Shown here in pieces: positions 55,624-64,000 of a stretch of 64,000 nucleotides of DNA. Source of the stretch: Oikopleura dioica (taxonomy: Eukaryota > Chordata > Appendicularia > Copelata > Oikopleuridae); NCBI GenBank assembly GCA_907165135.1, contig OU015567.1:12591001-12655000 (forward strand), given 5' to 3'. A program made the translations under genes and the position numbers. How positions within the stretch are numbered: the first letter of the stretch is position 1; every line of letters begins with the position of its first letter. The notes under the pieces were generated by a model that saw nothing but the letters and a program-made list of their open reading frames with translations, had not been told where the DNA came from and searched no databases.

Positions 55624-58143
55624 TCAAATTTCTGGTATGTAAGTTGCGCTAAATTCGTAAATTTCTTGAAGCTCTTCTAGTTGAATATCTTTGCTAGTCG
55701 ATTTGATTCCTTCGCGAGAGACGTAGATTTCTTCCAAGCTAGCCATTTTACCACAACAGCCTCCCAGAAACCAGAGCGAGTTTCCCACGGTGACGAGACT
55801 TGGGGAAACGCGAGGTGATCTCAGGTCGCCCACGGCCTTCCATGTCCTCGAGTTGATAGCCAGTTCCAAAACTCGTGTCGTTTGTGTACTCATACAGTGG
55901 CCAGAGACAAAGATCGTGTCGTCTATCCTCGTGGCGGCCACACCTTCTAGTGTCAATGGTAAAACAGGCCCTTTTGAAAAGCGCATTCGTTTGGTGTTCT
56001 TGTGGAAGGACAGTTTTTCTGTCGTACGGAGAATCTCTCCTTTGTCGCTTTTTCCTCCGATGATGTAAACAGCATTGTCGAAAGAAACTGCAGGAGCGTC
56101 GTATCGTCGGCTGAGCATCGTCGGTCCATTCTTCCACTGATTTCCGGAGAAAATGCCAAGGTATTCTGTCGAATCCAAAACTCCAGCAGCATTGCTTCCC
56201 GAGTTACCGCCAATGGCGAAGAGTCGGTCTGCAAAATTGACACATCCGAGTTTTGTCCTGAAAGAAAATGTTTACAAACGCCCATTGAAAATCATCTGCA
56301 CCTGGGAAACTGAAGGTCAGGCGCGTTACTCCATGATCGACCATGATTGAGGACAAAAACTTCTCGTCGAGGAAAGCCGACTCCAGCTGTACCACCGATG
56401 AGGAAGATTTGACCGTTGAAAGAACAACTGCAGTGTTGAATAAGAGGCGACGGCAGCGGGTCTGAATGTCAAAAATAAAAGAAATTAAAGACTTAAAGAT
56501 TTATGGCCTTCATTTTGATGTCCGTCTGAAAAATGAGCCTACCTAGTTCGGTGACAACAAAGTTTGGGCTGACCAGTCTGACTTGATCGAGTGCGACGCC
56601 ATGCCTTCTACCACCTGTCACGATCACACTTTTCGGCGTTGCGATTTCCAATGTCATCGTCCTCTCTATATCCGGCACTCGCTCAGCTAAAAAAGGCCAA
56701 ATGTTAACTTGAGTTTTCGAAAGATTCTCCGATCATTGATCTTGAAAGAGTGGAAAATCAGATGGACTATAAATATTATTCTTCTATTTTTGGTGACGAG
56801 AAAGTTGTTTTATTGCCGGATATAACTCGCGTGAATTGACCTAGTTCAAGGTGCGGTCGATAAACATAAATTACAAAAACGCTGAAGATGTCAGTTTGGT
56901 TTACGAAGCCGACACAGATGGGCACTAAGTTTCTCTTCTCAAATATAAATAGAAGAACTATTCATATTAGGAGCAATTTCGAAAACGCGAAAAGCACCAA
57001 ATCAAAACCAATTTTGATTCGAGTATCTGCTCATGCTTCAAGCAAGAGCTCACTCACTAGCCGAAGGCAACGTAAAATTCCTCGTGACTTCACTTGGCGA
57101 CGAACCTCTAAGATTCCGGCTAAAGTGGAGATTGCTTCCAGAGTTGTGACCATTAACTGTGATAACTTCGGGTTTAGGACGAGAGATAGAATTTCCTCCG
57201 CGAAGTTCGAAAAGTTCATCGTACAAGGCTTCGTTGCGCAGTTTGATTCGGTGGTTGTCTTGTTCCAAGATGTCAAATTTTGCTTGAAGAATTTGAAGAT
57301 CCATTGCCTTAAAAATGAATTCAAAAGGGAAGTATTTAGGGACTTCAAAGTGTCTGTAATTGAGACAGACATTTAGACGAAATGGAAATCGACCAAAAAA
57401 GACCTTATGACAGATCGTTTAGAGACTTGGAGTCTCAGAAGGTCGTGTGGGTTGTATTAAGGATCCTTAACCATTGATGATTGATGTCAGACCGGGCCAT
57501 AAGTCAGTGAAAGAGCGGCTCGTTAACATCAATAAGTGCATTGATAGTTACCTTTTGCTCGAGAAAGAAGAGACGAGTGTCGACGAGCGTTCGTTCTTCC
57601 CTGATGTGTTCGAACTCGCGAGTCATGTTTCTTCTCTCGCTTGAGAGCTGCAAAATTGTTGAGTCCAAATCACGGATTTTGAGCGAAGAAGAGTCCACCG
57701 CATTTTGAAGATTTTGAAGAATCTGACTCTAAAAAGAATTTAGAAATTAGGTCATTCGAGCATTTAGGTGTAGAGACGCGACAGGAAGCTATATCTCTTT
57801 TCTAGAGCGATTACCAGCAGTAACTTAAATGATTGACAGAGGGATTTTAACACTTTATAATTGGTGACAGGAACGAGAAAGGCGCCACGTTCATTTGAAA
57901 TTTATCACGTGTTTTTCCAACTAACTGGCGAAGAAAAAAGTGCGAGTGAGGAATGCGCATTCTTACTTGCTCTGACAGTTGTTTCCGAAGTTTTCTCAAT
58001 AATCGTGAAGATTTGTCCTGTTTTCCTTTGCTTTTTTCTCTTTCTTTTCTTCTACCTCTTTTCGTTTTTCTCTCAGTAAGACCAGGAATATCCGTGGCAA
58101 AAACGAGCTCTGCAATCAATAGAAAAGCTATCAACACTCTCAT
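55624..58143 (-). CDS. Secreted coiled-coil plus kelch-repeat protein
   Basis: Six exons: 57967-58143, 57552-57728, 57058-57307, 56543-56686, 56302-56461 and 55624-56257; 513 aa, with all phases agreeing. Residues 1-16 are a signal peptide (MRVLIAFLLIAELVFA). A Lys/Arg-rich stretch with dibasic sites (GRRKEREKSKGK) follows, then about 120 residues of coiled coil (exons 2-3). Five or so kelch units come next, each with a Gly-Gly pair (IFLIGG, LFAIGG, VYIIGG, LWFLGG) and later Trp, forming a beta-propeller. Kelch proteins are usually intracellular. Fusion to a signal peptide and coiled coil indicates a secreted oligomer, perhaps a matrix or adhesion protein. It is convergent with NUDT9, 159 bases apart at the stops. 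Confidence 0.75.
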
Positions 58144-59188
58144 ATTTTCAGGTTTAATTATCTAGTTCACCATAAACTCAAAATGGTAATTATGTACACG
58201 TAAATGGACGATTAGGCGAGATTAAGAATCGCTTGGTACAAATCTGGAGGTAATAAAGGATAGCGAGCGACCCAAGACTCAAGTGCGACCCAAGAGTTCG
58301 GCGCTATCTGCTACCTAGTAGAGAGTGAGCGGATGAAAGAATCAATCCTGGAATTCTTATTTTAGCTTGACTAATGAATATTAACTTGATGCAATGTGTG
58401 ATAGTTTTAACACCTTCAAGTTGAGTTTTTCAATGATCCTTCTAGTACCGGTAACGGCCCTCTTATTCGTTAGTAAATGGTCGAAGCATTATGGTGTGAA
58501 CAAGATGTGATTTCAAACAAAGTCGCCGTTATTATGATGAGAAAAAAAATATATTTAACTTATCTGTTGACTAGATTTTAGTAAGTCAAGGTCAGACCTG
58601 CTCTCAATCACGATACATCTGATGAGAACTGTAGTTTAATCCCTGTCTTTCTCTGAGGCTAAAAACTCGATCGACCTTTTTCTTGACAGGATACCGGCTC
58701 GCAATCAACGCAATCGTTGAAATCATCAAGCATATCCTTCCTATTCATATAAATATTGTTTTACATTTTTATGATATTTAATTGATTCTCATCTGGTGAC
58801 GTAACTTGCTGGTCATCAAATCTACCTTTTATGAAGTCTAAAAAGAGTGGGATGGATGGATATCAAAGCAGCACTTAGCGTGATTAATCAGGCGCGTTCC
58901 ACAGGTCCGCACAGTTTTCAGACGAATAGATGAGGGTGATGGATCGGCAACTGATGGATACGGAGTTTTTCTTCTTTGGACTCGGGTCAAAACTAGCTTT
59001 CACTTCTTTTTGTACAAAATTTATTTTACAGACGTTTAAAAATGGTAAAAACTCGGGTGGTTAGAGGGCGATCCATCTGTCTCCGCAACTGTAGCTCTTA
59101 ATTCATTTTTATAAGAAAAGATTAATGAGATTAATCGTAAATGATAATTTATGGCGGATTCAAATGTCTATTCGAAGCAATCAAAAAC
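58144..59188. other. Intergenic stretch, no feature supported
   Basis: I see no exon, repeat or element that I can support. It should contain the promoter of the coiled-coil/kelch gene and the 3' end of the dioxygenase transcript. Confidence 0.45.
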
Positions 59189-59546
59189 TTACTCGGTCTC
59201 TCTTTCTTTGCGAAATTCGTTGAAAGCGCCGATTTCAAAAGGCCCGTCTCGCTCGACCATTTCCCAAACATGGTGGTAGATTTTTCTGAAACTCGTTATA
59301 CACGATGTCTTATAGTGCACGAACCCATATTCTATGTCGTCCAAGAACTTTTCACTTGAAACCACATTGACAAAGAACCATTCCTTGAAAGTTTCATCTT
59401 CACTTGCCTCGAATTCTTTACCTTTCGCTTTCTAAGGAATTGTTAAAAAAGGATTGATGTTTTTCAACCTTTTTTCGCTGAATTTCTGGTAGGTTGTGTG
59501 CGTTCCACTTGAATTCGTCGAGCCTAGTCAGTTTTGTATCGTCCAT
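59189..59546 (-). CDS. Small hydrophilic protein, second cistron after the dioxygenase
   Basis: Exon 59469-59546 begins MDDTKLTRLDEFKWN and is joined by a 37-base intron to an exon ending at TAA 59189-59191; about 106 aa. A further 25-base intron leading to a stop at 59149 is possible but would be extremely short. The product is rich in Glu, Lys and aromatics, without signal peptide. I recognise no family. The ATG is 11 bases after the dioxygenase stop, with an AAAAG acceptor between, so it seems to be trans-spliced from the same precursor. Confidence 0.5.
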
Positions 59547-59557
59547 TTTCGGAACTT

Positions 59558-60403
59558 TTATGGTTTATAAAGATGGGCTTTTCCATGTTGGAAATTTTTA
59601 AACCATCTCCCGAAAAACGTCGGCCAGGACCATCTCATCGACGAGTTGGTGTTCCGGACATGATGCCAGGTAGCAGTAATGACTCCATACGAAATGTGCT
59701 CAAGCATGTTTCCAAAGTTGACAACGAATGTATCCTTCACGGGAGGAATCGAGAACCACTCATCTTTCGACATCGCTTGAAGCCCGCCAGCATCGTCTTG
59801 CATCAAAATCGTCAGGAAACCATTATCATAGTGGCCTGGGACGCCCCATTTCTTTGGAGGAGTTCGTTCGTAGCACAGTGCGTTTTGGACTCCATGCGGC
59901 TCTAGAATCAGTAAACAAGGTTTACAGCAGCATCATGGCCTACCGACTCGATTTAACAATCTTCCCTTTTTAAGACCAAGAGCGATTTCAAAGAAAGAAA
60001 CCAGTCGTAAAGCCAGACTGGTGATTTCGCCAATATACTTGTGAAATAACGAATCAACGTATTCAATGTCAATACAAGCATCCTTCTCGACAGAGCCATT
60101 GAAAGGAGTCAAGCTGAAAGCAGAGCCGTCGTGAACTAATTTTCCTTCGTAATTTTCAAGCTCCTTTCTCTTTGAAGGCGAAAGATGGTAGAAATCAGCA
60201 GAGACTCGTTTGATCTCTTGAATCAAATTTTTGTCGACACCGTGATTGGAAATGTACAAAAATCCTGCATTCACGAGCGCTTCGTAGAGTTTCTCGACTT
60301 CTCTGGAATCATAGAGGAGTTTTTCCATATTGATAATCGGGGCAGAGAGAACTTTCTTGGCCCTAGCATTTTTAAATTTTTGTTCCGGGGTTATTTTCCC
60401 CAT
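59558..60403 (-). CDS. 2-oxoglutarate/Fe(II)-dependent dioxygenase (isopenicillin N synthase-like)
   Basis: Exons 59944-60403 and 59558-59901; 267 aa. The N-terminal domain has the DIOX_N pattern (APIINMEKL ... NAGFLYISNHGVDKNLI ... FYHLSPSKRKEL). The core has GHYDNGFLTILMQDDAGGLQ with the metal ligands His-x-Asp, VNFGNMLEHIS, and the distal His in TWHHVRNTN followed by MRWSWPTFF, which resembles the RxS motif that holds 2-oxoglutarate. All three iron ligands appear intact. The C-terminus is shorter than in plant and fungal relatives, ending soon after the RxS strand. The substrate cannot be inferred. Animal members of this family are few and mostly uncharacterised. Confidence 0.82.
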
Positions 60404-63400
60404 CTTTTCTCTTTTAGTTTTTGGGAGAGGAAATGACGGGAATAAATTGCTTTTTTGATGACGAATTTTAATAACAATAGTACTTATTGTCCTTCAAAAG
60501 CATTTTATTTACAGAGAATATTAACAAGCATTTACAGGTTTTTCAGTATTCGAGAAGAATTGCAATCGTCTCAAATCCAATCCATCTGAAAAACTGTTGC
60601 GGCCGATTGTGCCTTTTTCGGTTCTCCTTTATGATTTCCAAATTCCTTTTTAAATTTTCGCTCTTAGAGAAAAATGACTCAGATAATAACAATTTTCGAG
60701 CTTTTCGCTTATCCTACATTATTCTTCATAAAAAAGTATAAGAATAAGCATAAAAAGAGCCCGAATTTGCTTTTAACGGTTGATGTTTCTGCGGTAAAAT
60801 ATTTCATAATTGTTTCCCACGTAACTTCATGTATACCGCAAGTTTTGGGCTTCAAATGAGTTCTATCTTCGCGGTAGACCGTTCTTTCTTTTCAAAATTT
60901 GTAGGAAAAATACTTCGCAAAAGAAAAAAGTTCGTATTCCAAAAAAGAGCGGGTAAGCACAGATGCTTTTCGAATTCGTGTTTCAACCACCGCGAAAAGT
61001 CATTTTGGAAACCAGCCTGAGTACATGAACGTGAGAATCCTCTCTTTACTAGCGGTTCAGCTGCTCGTCGACACACTCGCATCCGCGGTAAAAAAAATTT
61101 TGACAGTTTTGACTGCTGAAAGTTCTCAAAAAAAATAATTGAGCGTTTCAGGGAAAGAACTTGTTCTTTTATGCTCTAAAGTAGGGCAGCTGAATCAGAA
61201 GGGATAAGGGAAAAAGCAGCTCTGGATATCCGAAAGCACGCGACGGATTAGCAACCACGTTATTCTCGTTATTATTGCAAGAACTAGAAACGTTTCTCTC
61301 GCCTCAATCGTCCAAATGTCTGACTATGCAAAAAAGAAATTCGAAGGGAAAAATGCTGTAAGTCCAGGACGAACGTGAAATGCTGCCAAAGTGAATTTGT
61401 GTTCACACAAGAAATTAACTCAATTTCTGAACACGCTCTCACGCTAGCTTTTTCTCCCTTCTCGTTCCAAGTCCCGGTTGGTTATATATTAGTATTTACT
61501 TCATTAGGCCCCCCGCGGAATCCAGTTCTTAGAAACTTATTTGTCCTAATTTCTCATTGACGGGACGAGGAAATAGAAGTATCTATTGAACGTATGTATA
61601 CCTAGAGCTTCTGACTTAGGACCTAAATAAAGACTTACCTCACTTTCGTTTATTTCTTTGGAGCGATAAGAGACTTATTTCAGAGCGAGTCCTGATTTTC
61701 TTCTTCAAAGTCGGCTTTTCCGGGCCTGAGCATTGTTTCCTGTGATAACTGATTGTAGCCATCTTATTGAGCCATTATCCATATCTTGATCCCTCCTTTG
61801 CGCAGTCGCCCGCAGCTAATCCAAAATCTGATTGTTTCTCTTCCTTTGTTCCTGACGTCCTTTTTTCTTGAGAAAATCATCAAAGTACTTTTTGTAAAAC
61901 AGAATAAATCGACTGTTTTGAAGACGAGACACAAATTTTCTTGATCTAAAAACCATAAAGCAGATTAGATTTGACTTCATTTATATTTTATAAAAATAAC
62001 GGAATCGACTGAAAATTTTTAAACGAAAATGTTTTATTGAATCTAGCCCTTACAATTTGAGTAGCTAGAATTTTCAATCAACAATGCTTATTGAACTTTT
62101 TACCGTCCCAGCTCACAGAACTGCTTTATTTTGCACGAATCAGTGTTTTGGCCACAAATCACGCCACTTAATTTTACAAATTTTATTGACGGGCCACTGT
62201 TTTGACAAGCTTGTATTTTGGGACAACGAGCTTTCAATGATATCTCGACCGTGCGAGTTATTTTCCAATTTTAGATTTCTTCAGTTTATTTAATAAGATT
62301 GACGGTTAAAAGCGACAGGTTTTAAACGTGTGTTACAAGTTGTAGTAATAGTAAGTTAATATCAGAAGAGAAATTAGTAATAAACGGAGTTTGTTCAATT
62401 GATAATAAGTAAGAGATCTTATTAGCTCGTCATTTCAAATGACTCATTTGACATAAGATACGTTTATTAGTCCCGGCAGGAGAGCCATTTGCCCCCCTTT
62501 GCGCCACGCGTCAAGTCAGTTACAGTCAGCTGGATACAGTAAAGCTGGCTTATCATCTCAGATTGAGTTCAAGCTCACCTAAAACGCGTTTAATGAATGA
62601 GCAGGACGGTGAAAGGCGACCTAAGCCAGCCCAAATTGAGTTGGCCTTTGTTCCGATAAGATCCTATATTTTACGCCACTTTGCGCGGCTAACCCTGGCC
62701 ACGAATATATTCTTGTGTTGGCTGGATTATCATTCGAATTTCGAGCATCGTGACCCGACCTCCCATGAAAACGAATAGACGAGTGTTTATTATTCTGCTA
62801 ATCGCCGCTTATTCACGTGCTTAGCATAAATTCATGAGTCTTTCAAAATATGCTCTTACGTACCAAGGCGTATAGATAAATTTAAATTCCCAAAAGCGAA
62901 TTTTGAAAGGAATCAGGTAGTTTTGACGCTCTAAGAACTCCAGATTGGGCGAAGTTTTGGGCCCTTCAAAATGAATTCCCTCTTCGACCTTTATACAAGT
63001 GTATCCTTTCATCAAAACTCTTAATATACAATTTGAAAACTCCAATTCTAGCGGTCAATCTAGCGTGTTTCCCAATTCACCACGTGGTTACGTATTTCTC
63101 CAGCGTCTGATTCGGCTTCAGTTTCAGATTTGAGTTGAGTGGATTGAGTTGATGACTGGCTATATTTTTGTTACATACGAGTTACGGAAATAGTCCTATG
63201 TAAAGATTCTTATCCGCGCATGCTAATTATCACGACCGCATAAATGGTAACTTTACGAAGCTGGCTGACCTTCTCAGGCCGATAATATCGGACTACTTCC
63301 AACACAAATTTTTCCAAAAGCCAAAAGCTGTGGCTTTTAAAAATATTCATTTTCGCACTCTCGAAAGCAGCGGGTTGATGGTTATATATTTTTATAATCC

Positions 63401-64000
63401 GGGACGGAGCGTTGTCAGCGGCGTGCTTTTGTAGCGGGATCAGAAATTATCCAAACTTTTAGAAGAATACTAAACTCAGCATTTGGCGGAAGGGGCCCTC
63501 CTCCACCTGATCCGGACTAAAACTTCCTTTCTCAATTTAATATGCGCCAGCCCAAAATTTAGAAAAAAGGGCCGTGTGCGTCGAAATTAATTATTAGGGA
63601 AGGTACATAAATAAACATACTTTCAAAGGAAAATTACTCTTGAGGCCATCTTTCTTTTACTAATAATGTGCAATGTGTTTAATAAAATTATCCGTTGTTA
63701 AAGACTCTTGTTCGTGGTTAAATCTTGATAAACATATGTTTTCTCAATTAGCCTGATTAACTTGTGATTGTTAAAAATACGCGAAGAGGGCTATAAATTG
63801 ATGAACATAATAATTGCTGTCGTCTGTCTTCAAGATAGAAATTTTAATTGTTTCACTAGAAAAAATGATTCGAGCAGCGTGAAAGAAGTTAATTTTGGAA
63901 GTGATATTCTAGTGGCGCGATTTTAGATTGGTATATTTGTGAAGATGCAGGAATCCGGATGAGAAACGTGCGCGTTTATTTTTTAACGAATTTAGATTCG
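60404..64000. other. Gene-poor region
   Basis: Apart from the tentative small secreted gene at 61025-61357, I see no supportable exon, RNA gene or transposon. AT-rich with scattered short frames of no coding character. The large non-coding flank suggests long-range regulation or a gene beyond the window. Confidence 0.4.
61025..61357 (+). CDS. Possible small secreted protein, 5' exons only
   Basis: Exon 61025-61087 reads MNVRILSLLAVQLLVDTLAS plus Ala, a good signal peptide ending just before a GTAAAA donor in phase 0. A second exon from 61209 (after GATAAG) continues GKSSSGYPKARDGLATTL to a GTAAGT donor at 61358. Another frame of the same exon is also open, so the reading is not certain, and the downstream exon was not found. 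If real, it encodes a secreted peptide or protein. Confidence 0.3.

Overview
The window looks like the nuclear genome of a larvacean tunicate, most likely Oikopleura dioica or a close relative. This is inferred from four things. There is a true connexin gene, a family confined to chordates. Introns are tiny, mostly 40-50 bp with GT-AG ends. Same-strand genes are packed closely, with a 3' splice-type AG just before many start codons, as expected for operons resolved by spliced-leader trans-splicing. A few introns have no possible GT donor. Exon models below were built by hand from splice signals, frame continuity and family alignments recalled from memory; no search was run.

Layout. 1-6.0 kb: no gene recognised. 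6.0-12.2 kb (+): seven downstream exons of a large unrecognised basic/disordered protein, then a small unknown gene. 12.9-13.1 kb (+): a TATA-driven small secreted peptide. 13.7-17.3 kb (+): a DEG/ENaC-type sodium channel carrying a hAT-like insertion at a splice acceptor and a one-base frame break. 17.5-21.1 kb (-): a flavin amine oxidase and a secreted protein with an ITIH C-terminal domain. 21.5-31.2 kb (-): a dense run of POLR2M, a coiled-coil gene, GRIPAP1 (with a + strand SpoU/TrmH-like gene inside its first intron), an unknown gene, a COX5B-like gene and an RNFT-like membrane protein. 32.0-37.7 kb (-): an AKAP13/ARHGEF28-type RhoGEF. 38.4-41.0 kb (-): a probable operon of OPA3-like, VKORC1, a p66/GATAD2-like gene and a short basic protein. 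42.0-43.4 kb (+): class 3 lipase. 46.8-51.0 kb (+): connexin in a gene-poor neighbourhood. 52.3-53.2 kb (-): an unknown 146-aa gene split at its start codon by a transposon. 53.6-55.5 kb (+): NUDT9. 55.6-58.1 kb (-): a secreted coiled-coil plus kelch protein. 59.2-60.4 kb (-): a 2OG-Fe(II) dioxygenase followed by a small gene. 60.4-64 kb: almost empty.

The most unusual content is a set of short non-autonomous DNA transposons, each with exact target duplications, sitting in or at genes. Four have 8-bp duplications and hAT-like ends (14073-15671, 36967-37284, 52896-53205, 53803-54691). A fifth (54017-54378) is nested in the fourth. A sixth has TTAA flanks (41280-41938). Three of the hAT-like elements carry self-complementary arrays of short degenerate repeats whose unit differs in every element. 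Two of them interrupt decisive gene positions: a splice acceptor and a start codon.
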